From positions 930,001-994,000 of the forward strand of contig NZ_PREV01000027.1 of the NCBI RefSeq assembly GCF_002959965.1: a stretch of 64,000 nucleotides of DNA, given 5' to 3'. Under the pieces are notes generated by a model that did not search any database, was not told the DNA's origin, and saw nothing but the letters and a program-made list of their open reading frames with translations. This stretch comes from Microbulbifer pacificus (GTDB taxonomy: Bacteria; Pseudomonadota; Gammaproteobacteria; Pseudomonadales; Cellvibrionaceae). Positions within the stretch are counted from its first letter, which is position 1. The number at the start of each line of letters is the position of its first letter. The position numbers were made by a program, and so were the translations under genes. Shown here piece after piece: positions 9,140-18,236 of this stretch.

Positions 9140-11515
9140 TTACAGTTCCATCACCAGCCGGAATCCCACTTCCTTGGAACGGGCCTGCTCGCTGAGGCCG
9201 GTGCGGTAGTCGGAGCTGATATTGCGCAATGGTTCGCGCATGGAGCCACCCCGCACCACACGTAGATCGCAGTTTTTCAACTGGACCGGGCGGGCATCTG
9301 CGCGGTGATTGGTGAAATCTCCAAGGAAACAATCCTGCACCCACTCACCGACGTTGCCCGAGGTATCGTAGATACCGAACGCGTTGGCTTTGTAACTGCC
9401 TACCGGCGCCGTCGAGGTGCTGAAGAGGGTATTGAACTCGCTGGCGCAGCCGCGCCGGCAGTTGGCTTTGCCCTTGGCGCTGCCATCGCCCCACCAGAAG
9501 GGTGTGTCGGTACCGCCACGAGCCGCGTATTCCCACTCCGCCTCACTGGCGAGGCGGTATTTATGACCGCTTTCTTCACTCAACCAGTCGGCATAGCGTT
9601 TGGCATCCTGCCAGCTGATATTCACTACGGGCCTGGTTCCTCGCCCCCAGTTTTCATCACTGGGGCGCACACGGCCGTTCGCTTTGGCAAAGCGGTCGTA
9701 ATCATTGAACGTGATTTCGTGGGCGCCAATGGCGTAGGGGCGGTCGATGGAAATCTTGTGTTCTGGGCTGGTAAACGGGCGCTGGTTGTTGCCCATGACA
9801 AAACTGCCGGGAGATATCACAACCATTTCCGGTCCGTTACCACCAGATTTAAGCGGTGACTGGAAGCTTTTGCCGGGAAAGTACTTGCGCTCCAGTTCCA
9901 CGGCCAAATTGATGTCTGCGCTACTGATTTCTATCCAGCGGCGCACGGTGCTGTAGCCCGGCTTGCTGACTTCGATGTCATAACGTCCCGGTTCCAGAGT
10001 GATACCCGGAGAGTAGCGCGGCACAATATTCATGATGCGAATACGCGCATCGTCCGGCTTGGCGGATACCAGCAGTGCAAAGGTGGGCGGTGTTTCCTGC
10101 GCAGCTTGTGCTTGAGAGGGCTTGGCCGGCAACTCTTCAACCGCCTGGTGTGAAGAGGCGCTTGCGGCCTGGTTTTCTGACCCCGACCCTGTGCCGGCAG
10201 TTGGAGAATCGGTAGCCGTCAGATCTTTCAGCTCGCGGGCAGTGGACGGCGGCTGACTGGTCGCCTCGGTGATGGCGGGCTGCGCCTGCAGAGAGGGCGG
10301 TTGAGTATTGTTGCTGGCCACAGTGTTGGCCACTGGCGGTACGCCGACGTCCTCTGGTGCTGCGTGGGGTTTGGACACCGAAGACCACTGGGGGTTTTTG
10401 CCCCACATAATCAATGTGACGACGGCGGCTGCAACAATGACCGTCGCCAGGCGCCAGGAGCGACGTTTGGCGGGCGCGCTTTGCTGCAGTACCTGCTGGA
10501 AGCGCATGATGGTCTGCTGCTCGGCGCGGGGATTCTGCTGGTGCAGTGGCTTGTCGCGCCACCGCGCCCAGGCGGCGCTGGCGCGGTCGCACAGCGTGCC
10601 GTAGAGGGTCATTACCAAGGCCCGCAACAGGCTGGAAACCCGCACCGAAGTGTTGTTGAGTTTGGTGGCGTTGCCCGGGGATTTTCCGTCCAGCGCCGCC
10701 AACAGCTGGTCTATGGCATCTACCACGTCCAGGCCACGCTGGAAGCGCTGATCCGGATCTTTGGCGAGAAAACGGTCAATCAGCCCCTGATACAGCGAGT
10801 GCCGCGCCGGTAGCCGCGGAATCGGATCGGTCAGGTGCTTGATTGCGATGGCCACCGCCTCTTCGGCCTGAAAGGGCACCGCGCTGGTGAGCATTTCGTA
10901 GAGGACCACCCCGAGGCTGTACAGGTCGGCGCGGCCGTCCACGGCGGCGCCGCGGGCCTGTTCCGGGCTCATGTAGTGTGGGGTGCCCACCACCATGCCG
11001 GTATTGGTCATCCGTGTGGTGCGGGCCACGGCGCGGGCCACACCGAAATCCGTAAGCACCGCGGAGCCATCTTCCCGGAACAGGATATTTTCCGGCTTCA
11101 GATCCCGGTGCACATAGCCTTTGTTGCTGGCGTGATCCAGCGCCATCGCAATCTGGCGGGTAATGTGCAGTGCTTCCAGCGGCTCAATGGCACCGCGGGT
11201 GAGTGCGTCCGCCACCGATCCACCGGGCAGATAATCCATGGCGATGTAATTGAGGCTGCGGTAGCGGCCGATATCATGAATCGCGACGATATTGGGATGA
11301 GAGAGTTGGCCAACAATGTTGGCTTCACGCTGGAAGCGTTCGCTGAAAATCGGGTCGGCATTCAGGACCGGTGACATGACCTTGAGCGCCACTTGGCGGC
11401 CCATGCTGCGCTGGGTGGCAAGGTAGACGGTGGACATCCCACCCTGATTGATTTTCTTCAGGATTTGATAGCCGGGAATTTCCAGCGAAGCGGCACCGCT
11501 GCTGACAACTTCCAT
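9140..11515 (-). CDS. Membrane Ser/Thr protein kinase with PEGA and sulfatase-modifying-factor-like sensor domains
   Basis: Hanks-type kinase of 791 aa. Kinase domain ~15-275: glycine loop INQGGMS (~22-28), ATP lysine in VALKV (K45), catalytic HRDLKPEN (136-143), DFG (156-158), activation-loop end GTPHYMSPE. A single membrane segment spans ~355-371, so the kinase is cytoplasmic and the rest periplasmic. That part has an Ala/Ser/Pro-rich linker, a PEGA-like domain (~475-530), and an FGE-sulfatase-fold domain (~550-791: MVVISPGSFVMGN, YRLASEAEWEYAARGG, GNVGEWVQD, RVVRGGS). The last lacks the paired cysteines of true formylglycine-generating enzymes, so a binding or sensing role is more likely than catalysis. 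It lies 26 bp downstream of the PP2C gene in one operon. Substrates are unknown; the divergent FHA protein is the natural candidate reader. Confidence 0.88.
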   Translation of the reverse strand: MEVVSSGAASLEIPGYQILKKINQGGMSTVYLATQRSMGRQVALKVMSPVLNADPIFSERFQREANIVGQLSHPNIVAIHDIGRYRSLNYIAMDYLPGGSVADALTRGAIEPLEALHITRQIAMALDHASNKGYVHRDLKPENILFREDGSAVLTDFGVARAVARTTRMTNTGMVVGTPHYMSPEQARGAAVDGRADLYSLGVVLYEMLTSAVPFQAEEAVAIAIKHLTDPIPRLPARHSLYQGLIDRFLAKDPDQRFQRGLDVVDAIDQLLAALDGKSPGNATKLNNTSVRVSSLLRALVMTLYGTLCDRASAAWARWRDKPLHQQNPRAEQQTIMRFQQVLQQSAPAKRRSWRLATVIVAAAVVTLIMWGKNPQWSSVSKPHAAPEDVGVPPVANTVASNNTQPPSLQAQPAITEATSQPPSTARELKDLTATDSPTAGTGSGSENQAASASSHQAVEELPAKPSQAQAAQETPPTFALLVSAKPDDARIRIMNIVPRYSPGITLEPGRYDIEVSKPGYSTVRRWIEISSADINLAVELERKYFPGKSFQSPLKSGGNGPEMVVISPGSFVMGNNQRPFTSPEHKISIDRPYAIGAHEITFNDYDRFAKANGRVRPSDENWGRGTRPVVNISWQDAKRYADWLSEESGHKYRLASEAEWEYAARGGTDTPFWWGDGSAKGKANCRRGCASEFNTLFSTSTAPVGSYKANAFGIYDTSGNVGEWVQDCFLGDFTNHRADARPVQLKNCDLRVVRGGSMREPLRNISSDYRTGLSEQARSKEVGFRLVMEL

Positions 11516-11541
11516 TCGAGCCCGTCCTGTTCCCTATTCTG

Positions 11542-12531
11542 TTAACCGTTCAGCAGCTGCCAGGCCGCGTAAACACCCAGTGAAAAAATAATCGCAAGTG
11601 TAGCGATTTTGGCAGCCAGTGTGCCGGGAGCGGTAAAAAATTGCCGGGACACAGGTGGCCGCGGCGGTGTGCGAGAGTTCAGGTTTTCACTATTTACCGT
11701 CGCGGAATCCGGAGAACTGATGACCTGGACGGTGATATTGTCGCGACCTCCGGCATCCAGTGCCGCGGCTACCAGCAGTTCACTGGCGCGTTGGTTATCC
11801 GTATTGTGCGCGAGGATATGACAAATTTCTTCCTGGCCTACATCGTTACTCAGTCCATCACTACACAACAGTAATTTCTGGCCCGGGTTCCAGGCAAAGG
11901 AGGCGCGGTCGATTTCAAGGGTCGGGTTGGCAGAGCCGCCAATACAGCGAGTGATGACATGACGATTGGGGTGATTGGCGGCTTCCTCCTGATTGATCGC
12001 GCCGGAGTCCACCAGCATCTGCACGTAGGAGTGATCCACAGTCAGCTGCTTCAGCGTGCCGTTGGGCTGATGGTCATCACTGTCGGATGTCGTCGGAGGT
12101 GTCCACAAATAGGCGCGGCTGTCGCCGACCCAATAAATGTGGAAGTAATTGCCGTCTTCCGCCACCACCACCGCGGTGGTTCCCATGGCTGCGCTGCTGG
12201 TTTCCTCTCCCACAAGTAGCGCGTGGGCGCGGCGCAGGGCCTGCTCGTAATGCCGGTCGGTAGCGGAGGAGCGCTGAATTTCTTCTACGACAGTCTGGCT
12301 GGCAATTTCGCCGGCCTGGTGACCACCAAGGCCGTCAGCCACCACCCAGATGCCCCGGGACTCGTCACCCCAAAAGGCGTCCTCGTTCTGGTCACGACGA
12401 TAACCCGGGTGGGTTGCACCGGCACTGCGTTGCGTAGTCTGGAGGGCAGAGCGATTTACTCCGCCGGAACCTTCACCGCTACGGCTACTTTCGCCGGTAT
12501 TGACGTGGGCATCTACCTTGGCTTCACTCAC
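11542..12531 (-). CDS. PP2C-family Ser/Thr phosphatase with C-terminal membrane anchor
   Basis: Metal-dependent protein phosphatase of 329 aa, probably reversing the action of the kinase encoded next to it. PP2C motifs in order: RRDQNEDAF, VADGLGGHQAGE (metal-binding Asp and Gly), GTTAVVV, YWVGDSRAYLW, TVDHSYVQMLV, RHVITRCIGG, LLLCSDGLSNDV and GGRDNITVQVI with the final metal-binding Asp. The N-terminal ~30 residues are Ser/Gly-rich linker. A hydrophobic stretch at the extreme C-terminus (LAAKIATLAIIFSLGVYAAW) makes it a likely tail-anchored inner-membrane protein, placing phosphatase and kinase on the same membrane. First gene of a two-gene operon. Confidence 0.9.
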   Translation of the reverse strand: MSEAKVDAHVNTGESSRSGEGSGGVNRSALQTTQRSAGATHPGYRRDQNEDAFWGDESRGIWVVADGLGGHQAGEIASQTVVEEIQRSSATDRHYEQALRRAHALLVGEETSSAAMGTTAVVVAEDGNYFHIYWVGDSRAYLWTPPTTSDSDDHQPNGTLKQLTVDHSYVQMLVDSGAINQEEAANHPNRHVITRCIGGSANPTLEIDRASFAWNPGQKLLLCSDGLSNDVGQEEICHILAHNTDNQRASELLVAAALDAGGRDNITVQVISSPDSATVNSENLNSRTPPRPPVSRQFFTAPGTLAAKIATLAIIFSLGVYAAWQLLNG

Positions 12532-12830
12532 TGGTATACAACTACCTGTTACCTGTCGTTATTGTCGCAAGTGCAAATCCGCGGGAATCCATGCGGTTTT
12601 CGACACTTCCATACTAGAGCCTGCCGGCATTGTAAGCTGCAAACCGATTCACAGGCCAACGAAATTGGCCGTGATAAACTTCCCGCAACGGGATTTACGG
12701 TAGCCTGTTTTACCGCCGGTCGGGCGCGCAATCTTGGAAGCGATGGGGCCTGATCGGAGTCTGTTCGCTTCGCTAATGGCGACTGGTTAAAAATTGTACG
12801 CTGTTATGTACACGCGAGGAAGCCTGGACA

Positions 12831-13718
12831 ATGCTGAAACTTTGTGATGTCAAAGATGCCAGCCAAAGTGTGTGGTTGGTGGCACCCAAGGTCACAATCG
12901 GCCGCGGCAGTCAGTGCGATCTGACACTGGCGGATGCTTCTGTGGCGAAACTCCATGCAGAGATACTGGTAGACGGGGAGGAACTCGAGCTACGCAATCT
13001 GGCCGGAAGCGGTCAGGTAATGGTCAATGGCAAGCTGGTTGATGATCGTTGTCGCCTGCATCGCAATGACCGGGTTCAGCTGGGGGAGCGCAGTCTCACC
13101 GTAGTTGATCCGAAAATCACCCGCCTCAAGGCGGCAGGTGCCAATGCCAACGTTTCCTGGGCGCTACGTGCCAATCACCCGGCGATCGTTGGGAGAGTAT
13201 TTCCAGTGCGTGAAACGTCCGTAGTAGGGCGTTCGGATGAATGTGACCTGACGTTCGCCATGTCCCACCTTTCCCGCCGTCACGCTCGGCTTGAGGTGCG
13301 GGAAGGGCTGCTGTTTGTGGTGGATCTGGGCTCTGCCAACGGCACATTTCTGAACAATCAGAGGGTGACAGAGTCCCGCGTGCGCCGCGGCGATGAGCTG
13401 CGTTTCGATACCCTCAGCTTCAGTGTGGTTGGTCCCGCGGACGATATCGACAAGACTACGGTACGCCAAGCCGTATCCACGCCGGAGGCGGCTCGCCAGA
13501 GTGCGGCGCTGACTCAGGCGATCGACCGGGCGCGTTCACGCTCTATGCAGTCTCCAGTGGCTCAGGAGGGGGTGTTGGCATCGCCAGCAACGCAGGTCAC
13601 TCCGATGGGTGGGGGCCGATCTGCCGACAGAGGGAATTCCTGGATCTGGGGTTATGCCCTGGTGATGGCGCTGGCCGTTGGCGGTTACCTCTGGGCGCGG
13701 AGCCAGGGGCTGGTATAG
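12831..13718 (+). CDS. Double FHA-domain protein with C-terminal membrane anchor
   Basis: Phosphothreonine-binding adaptor of 295 aa. Two forkhead-associated domains are visible: one at ~18-85 (VTIGRGSQCDLTLADASVAKLHAEI, a somewhat degenerate copy) and one at ~118-190 (SVVGRSDECDLTF, HLSRRHARL, DLGSANGTFLNNQRV) with the full GR..S..RH..NGT signature. A linker of ~65 residues leads to a membrane segment near the end (WIWGYALVMALAVGGYLW). It is divergent from the PP2C-kinase operon across a 299-bp gap. FHA proteins typically read marks made by such kinases, so a kinase-phosphatase-reader trio is inferred. No type VI secretion genes are present nearby. Confidence 0.85.
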   Translation: MLKLCDVKDASQSVWLVAPKVTIGRGSQCDLTLADASVAKLHAEILVDGEELELRNLAGSGQVMVNGKLVDDRCRLHRNDRVQLGERSLTVVDPKITRLKAAGANANVSWALRANHPAIVGRVFPVRETSVVGRSDECDLTFAMSHLSRRHARLEVREGLLFVVDLGSANGTFLNNQRVTESRVRRGDELRFDTLSFSVVGPADDIDKTTVRQAVSTPEAARQSAALTQAIDRARSRSMQSPVAQEGVLASPATQVTPMGGGRSADRGNSWIWGYALVMALAVGGYLWARSQGLV

Positions 13719-13727
13719 GGCGCCGGT

Positions 13728-13988
13728 TTGACTATCTCGCACCGCGCTCTGTTTTTTTACACCACCCTTGGTTGCAGCCTGTGTGAGAAGGCGAAACCAG
13801 AAATCTGGCCGCTGCTGGATCAATTTAAGCTGCGCCTGCAACCGGTGGATATTGCCGATGATGAAGAGCTGACCCGGCGCTTCGGTTGGAGTATTCCCGT
13901 GGTGGGGCTCGGTGACCTCGACGATGTGCTCTGTTGGCCGTTCACCAGCGGCGAACTCGTATCCTGGCTGCAGGCCCGATTGGCCTGA
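13728..13988 (+). CDS. Glutaredoxin-like (thioredoxin-fold) family protein
   Basis: Small thioredoxin-fold protein of 86 aa with an N-terminal CxxC redox motif (YTTLGCSLCEKAKP), VDIADDEEL and a cis-proline-type SIPVV further on, as in the DUF836/glutaredoxin-like family. It starts at a TTG nine bases after the FHA gene's stop, so it is probably cotranscribed with it; no other in-frame start fits before the first beta strand. The electron-transfer partner is unknown. Its position beside the signalling genes does not by itself indicate a shared role. Confidence 0.75.
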   Translation: MTISHRALFFYTTLGCSLCEKAKPEIWPLLDQFKLRLQPVDIADDEELTRRFGWSIPVVGLGDLDDVLCWPFTSGELVSWLQARLA

Positions 13989-14005
13989 GGGCTGCATCCG
14001 CGACA

Positions 14006-14034
14006 TTGAGGTGGTTCTTGCCGGAGCACCTCAA
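14006..14034. repeat. Inverted repeat between two convergent genes
   Basis: Perfect 8-bp arms TTGAGGTG (14006-14013) and CACCTCAA (14027-14034) between the glutaredoxin-like gene and slt. No T-tract follows on either strand. It is possibly a weak transcript-end stem. Confidence 0.4.
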
Positions 14035-14078
14035 CGTCTCCCCGGGTACTCCTGTTTACAATCACGCCTAATGGATTC

Positions 14079-16187
14079 CTAAAGTCGCGATTCCGCCTCA
14101 TTTTTTGTCAGCAGTGGCGCCTTGTCTCCGCTGCGGTAGGCGTAAATTACCGAGTACGACAGAACATTCTGTACATACTTGCGGGTTTCACTGTAGGGAA
14201 TCGTCTCGATCCACACGTCGAATGGCAGCTTCTTGTTGGTGTCCTTGAGCCAGGTGGAAACCCGTGTTGGTCCCGCGTTATAGGCTGCCGCGGCCAGGAA
14301 CCGATTATTATCGAAGCGGTTCAACAGCGAGTTCAGGTAGTGGGCGCCGAGAGTGATGTTGGTACTGGGATTCAACAGATCCCAGCTGCGCCGGTAGGGC
14401 ACGCCGGCCTTGCGGGCCGTCGCTTCAGCGGTGGATGGCAGTAACTGCATCAGTCCCATGGCGCCAGCGTGGGATTTGGCATCGTGGCTGAAGTGGCTCT
14501 CCTGGCGCGCTACTGCGAGTACCAGGTAGGTGTCCAGTGCGCTCTTCTTGCCGACGTTGCTGGCGACATCCTGAACAATATCGGTAAACGCCAGTGGGAA
14601 GCGCAGTTCCAGATCGTCGAGATAGTTTGCCGCCAGAATCGACTGGATGGACTTGTGGTACCAACCCCAGGAACTGGCGATTTTACCTGCCGTCATCAGC
14701 TCCTCGGGAGTCATTTTTTCCGTGGCGTAATCCCATTCACGGCGCGCGTGATAGAACTCGCCGATGGCCTGCAGCTCCCGCGCCCTCTGCATGCCAGGGC
14801 GTGCGGCCACTTCCTCTACCTGTTTGGGGGTTACCGGCGCGGGCCGGTCGACGAAACTGTATTCACGCTTGACGGTGTCAGACGCGAGAAAGCCGTAATA
14901 GCTGCGCTCTGCGGCGGCTTTTTGCAAAAGCTTTTCCGCTTGGGCCTTGCGTGCGGGATCGTTCTTTTTGTTCTGCTCATTGATGGCCCGCGCTTTCCAG
15001 TAGAGCCAGCGATCCAGGTTCTGGTCGTCGGCGGGCAGGCGGTCGATCCAGAATTCCACCTGCGCCCAATCCATTTCGCGAAGAGACTGGCGGATCAGCC
15101 ACTCGGAGGTGCGAAGATCGAAAAAACCCGGGGTGGATTTGATCAGCGTCTCCAGCCCCTTCTGGTCATCCTGGCGGGCAAACTGCAGCGCCAGGTACCG
15201 CAGGAAATCGTCGCTGTCCTCGTCGGAAAAGAGATAGCTCGCGCTGTAACGCTGCCAGGCGACCTGAGCTTTTTCCGCGTTCTGTGCTGCCAGCCGGCGC
15301 AGGCCGATGGCCACAATATCGCGATACTCCGGCTCTTTTTGAATGAAGCGGTCGTAGTTGAGAATCAACTCCGGCTTGCGGTAGACATCGCGCATCAACT
15401 CCGCGCGCCGGGCGCGGTCTTTGTCCAGTTTGCGGGCAATAAAGCCCGCCAGGTCCAGGTTGCCGGCGCTCACGGACAAGGCGTGCCGCTTCCAGGTGCG
15501 CTCCTGGGTGAGGCCGCCTTCGCTGATCCATCGATTGAAGGCGGGGTCGCATTCCTTGGGCTGGGATGCGCCGACGGTCCATAGCTCTTCGATCAGGGCA
15601 TAAGCCTCTTTTTTATCGCCATGGCGGGAGAGCGCATCGGCGTAGTAGCAGCGCAGTTGGGTGCGGGTAATCCACTCCGGGCGATAGTACTTGAGGTATT
15701 CGCGAAAGCGCTCGCGTCCTCCCAGCTCCCGCAGCAGACGGATGCGCATCCAGTCGCCAATGGCGGTGCCGTCGTACTCCTTCAGAAAGGCGTCTATGTC
15801 GTCATAGGGCAGGCGAGGTAGATTCTTGCTGATATTCCAGTAATCGAGATAGGGCAGTAGCGGGTAGTCTTTCAGTTCCTTTTTGAGCTGGTTCAGGCGG
15901 CGCTGGTCGTTGTGCGCAATCGCCATGCGGGCCTCCTGCAGCTTTTTACGCTGGGCGACCGCGGCTTCAGCCTCGCGAATGTCACGGGATTCCGCCTTGT
16001 TGGCGGTGCCGGGTACCGCCGCGGCGGCGTTGTGAGGGTTGAAAACCGGCACCGCCGCGAGGCAGCCGGCTACCAGTGTGGAGAGGAACGTGGCGAGTCC
16101 TTTACTGCCAATCGACATACTGAACACCCGATTGAGAAATCGCTTATTCGAAGGGCGCAGAATAAAGCGTAAAATATCCGTTTTCAC
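14079..16187 (-). CDS. slt: Soluble lytic murein transglycosylase
   Basis: Periplasmic exo-lytic transglycosylase that cleaves the MurNAc-GlcNAc bond of peptidoglycan with 1,6-anhydro formation. A long alpha-superhelical U/L region fills most of the protein. The C-terminal catalytic SLT domain shows VARQESHFSHDAKS with the catalytic Glu, AGAMGLMQLLPSTA, NITLGAHYLNSLL and AAAYNAGPTRVSTWL. The frame opens at GTG 16187 (702 aa). An ATG at 16118 gives a 679-aa protein starting MSIGSKGLATFLS, which places a cleaner signal peptide ending near AAAA at the N-terminus; both have only weak ribosome-binding sites and the shorter form may be the real one. Divergent from uup. Confidence 0.93.
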   Translation of the reverse strand: MKTDILRFILRPSNKRFLNRVFSMSIGSKGLATFLSTLVAGCLAAVPVFNPHNAAAAVPGTANKAESRDIREAEAAVAQRKKLQEARMAIAHNDQRRLNQLKKELKDYPLLPYLDYWNISKNLPRLPYDDIDAFLKEYDGTAIGDWMRIRLLRELGGRERFREYLKYYRPEWITRTQLRCYYADALSRHGDKKEAYALIEELWTVGASQPKECDPAFNRWISEGGLTQERTWKRHALSVSAGNLDLAGFIARKLDKDRARRAELMRDVYRKPELILNYDRFIQKEPEYRDIVAIGLRRLAAQNAEKAQVAWQRYSASYLFSDEDSDDFLRYLALQFARQDDQKGLETLIKSTPGFFDLRTSEWLIRQSLREMDWAQVEFWIDRLPADDQNLDRWLYWKARAINEQNKKNDPARKAQAEKLLQKAAAERSYYGFLASDTVKREYSFVDRPAPVTPKQVEEVAARPGMQRARELQAIGEFYHARREWDYATEKMTPEELMTAGKIASSWGWYHKSIQSILAANYLDDLELRFPLAFTDIVQDVASNVGKKSALDTYLVLAVARQESHFSHDAKSHAGAMGLMQLLPSTAEATARKAGVPYRRSWDLLNPSTNITLGAHYLNSLLNRFDNNRFLAAAAYNAGPTRVSTWLKDTNKKLPFDVWIETIPYSETRKYVQNVLSYSVIYAYRSGDKAPLLTKNEAESRL

Positions 16188-16286
16188 CTGGGTCCCGCTA
16201 AAAATCCAGGCCGTACGTCCCGGTCGCGACCGGTGTGTGCGCCGGCGATTTGTAGCGGTGTCCCAAAACCATTGTAGTGTTTATTT

Positions 16287-18188
16287 ATGTTGCTTCAGTT
16301 GGATGGCGTTTGTTTGCGCTATGGCGTGCAGGTATTGGCAGATCATGTGAGTGCCAAGATCGAACGCGGGGACCGTATCTGTCTCGTGGGGCGCAATGGC
16401 GAGGGGAAATCCAGCCTGTTGCGATTGATCGGCGGAAGCGGCGACCCGGACGACGGTGAAGTCATCCGTCAGAGCGGTGTGGTTCTCGCCACCCTCGAGC
16501 AGGCGCTGCCGGATGATTGCGGCCACACGGTATACCGATATGTGGCCGAGGGGCTCGGTGAGGTGGGAGGGTGGCTTTCCGAATACCGCGACAACCAGAA
16601 TCCTGATTTGCAGGCGAAAATCGACAGTGCCCACGGTTGGGAACTGCTCGCCCGCATCGACAGTGTGCTCGACCGCCTGGATCTGGATGAGCAGGCGCTG
16701 GTCATGGACCTCTCCGGCGGTTGGCAGCGCCGCGCAGCGCTCGCCCGTGCACTGGTGACCGAACCGGATCTGTTGATCCTCGACGAACCGACCAACCACC
16801 TGGATATTGCAGCGGTGGAGTGGCTGGAGACTTTTCTCGCCAACTACCGCGGAGCGCTGCTGTTTGTCAGCCACGACCGCGCGTTGGCGCAGCGGCTGGC
16901 GACGTCGGTGTGGGATCTCGACCGCGGTATCCTGCGGGTTTTCAATTGCCCCTTTGATCGATATCAGCAGGAGAAAGAAAAGCAGCTGGAGGAAGAGGCC
17001 CGCAACGACGCCTTGTTCGACAAAAAACTGGCGCAGGAGGAGGCGTGGATTCGCCAGGGCATCAAGGCCCGGCGGACACGCAATGAGGGCCGTGTACGCG
17101 CCCTGCAGGCACTGCGCCGTGAACGACAGGCCCGCCGCGAGCGTCAGGGTGTGGCCAGGATGTCGTTGGATGCCGGTGAGCGCTCCGGCAAGCTGGTCGC
17201 GGAGTTGAAAGGTGTGAGCTTTGGCTTTTCAGATGAGCAGGGTGATCCCGTACCACTGATACGCGATCTCGATTTCACTCTTATGCGGGGCGACAAGGTG
17301 GGATTGATCGGTCCCAATGGGGCTGGCAAGAGCACGCTGATCCGGCTTCTGCTGGGAGAGCTCGAACCCCAGGCGGGCAATATTCGCCTCGGCACAAAGC
17401 TTCAGGTGGCCTATTTCGACCAGCGCCGGGACATGCTCGACCCGGAGCAGACGGTGGTAGACAACATTGCCGAAGGGCGGGAAAGCATCGATGTGGGCGG
17501 CAGCAGCCGCCACGTGATGTCCTACCTGAGCGACTTTCTGTTCACGGGTGTCAAGGCGCGCACCAAAGTTGGCGCCCTGAGTGGTGGCGAGCGCAACCGT
17601 GCTTTGCTGGCGAAGTTGTTCAGTCAGCCTGCGAACATTCTGGTGCTGGATGAGCCCACCAACGATCTGGATGTGGAAACCCTGGAATTGCTTGAACAGT
17701 TGCTGATGGACTTCCCCGGCACCGTACTGCTTGTCAGCCATGATCGGGCGTTTCTCGACAATGTGGTGGAGAGCTGCCTCGCGTTTGAGGGGGAAGGCGT
17801 AGTGCGTGAGTACGTGGGCGGATATCAGGACTTTGTGCGTCAGGGGGGGCGGTTTCTGAGTGCGGAGGAGCAACTCCGGTCCCGCAGACGTGCGCAGGCC
17901 GGAGAGGCCGAAGCAATCTCCGCCACTGTGGCTTCGCCGGAAAAGAGTTCCCCGGTGGCGCCAAAAAGCAAAAAGCTCAGCTACAAGCTGCAGCGGGAAC
18001 TGGATGCCTTGCCCGCCCAGATTGAAACCCTCGAATCGGAAATAGCGGTTTTGGAGGAGGAGGTTGGGCAACCGGATTTCTATCAGCAGGAGAGCGAGCT
18101 GGTGCAAGCGCGCTTGCAGAAACTGACAGAGCTGCAGCAGGCGCTGGAAGTGGCGTTTGAGCGCTGGGCGGAGCTGGATGGTATGTAA
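16287..18188 (+). CDS. uup: ABC-F family ATPase Uup
   Basis: Cytoplasmic ABC-F protein of 633 aa; family members act on ribosomes or branched DNA intermediates rather than in transport, and no membrane domain is present. Two nucleotide-binding domains are seen. The first has Walker A GRNGEGKSS, signature LSGGWQRR and Walker B LLILDEPTNHLD. The second has GPNGAGKST, LSGGERNR and ILVLDEPTNDLD. Between them lies the charged linker of the family (EKEKQLEEEARND...RRERQARRERQG). The last ~100 residues form a predicted coiled coil (ELDALPAQIETLESEIAVLEEEV), the DNA-binding C-terminal domain that marks Uup among ABC-F proteins. A terminator follows. Confidence 0.92.
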   Translation: MLLQLDGVCLRYGVQVLADHVSAKIERGDRICLVGRNGEGKSSLLRLIGGSGDPDDGEVIRQSGVVLATLEQALPDDCGHTVYRYVAEGLGEVGGWLSEYRDNQNPDLQAKIDSAHGWELLARIDSVLDRLDLDEQALVMDLSGGWQRRAALARALVTEPDLLILDEPTNHLDIAAVEWLETFLANYRGALLFVSHDRALAQRLATSVWDLDRGILRVFNCPFDRYQQEKEKQLEEEARNDALFDKKLAQEEAWIRQGIKARRTRNEGRVRALQALRRERQARRERQGVARMSLDAGERSGKLVAELKGVSFGFSDEQGDPVPLIRDLDFTLMRGDKVGLIGPNGAGKSTLIRLLLGELEPQAGNIRLGTKLQVAYFDQRRDMLDPEQTVVDNIAEGRESIDVGGSSRHVMSYLSDFLFTGVKARTKVGALSGGERNRALLAKLFSQPANILVLDEPTNDLDVETLELLEQLLMDFPGTVLLVSHDRAFLDNVVESCLAFEGEGVVREYVGGYQDFVRQGGRFLSAEEQLRSRRRAQAGEAEAISATVASPEKSSPVAPKSKKLSYKLQRELDALPAQIETLESEIAVLEEEVGQPDFYQQESELVQARLQKLTELQQALEVAFERWAELDGM

Positions 18189-18209
18189 AACGGGTGCCAG
18201 CCAACACAG

Positions 18210-18236
18210 CGGGGGCTTCAGGCCCCCGTTGTTTAT
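18210..18236 (+). terminator. Rho-independent terminator after uup
   Basis: Arms CGGGGGC (18210-18216) and GCCCCCG (18222-18228) with loop TTCAG, then TTGTTTATTT. It ends uup and lies against the stop codon of the convergent universal stress protein gene. Confidence 0.75.

Noticed and set aside
9140..13988. Type VI secretion threonine-phosphorylation locus
   Set aside because: Kinase, phosphatase and FHA are present but no Tss genes flank them and the kinase lacks the von Willebrand domain of PpkA.
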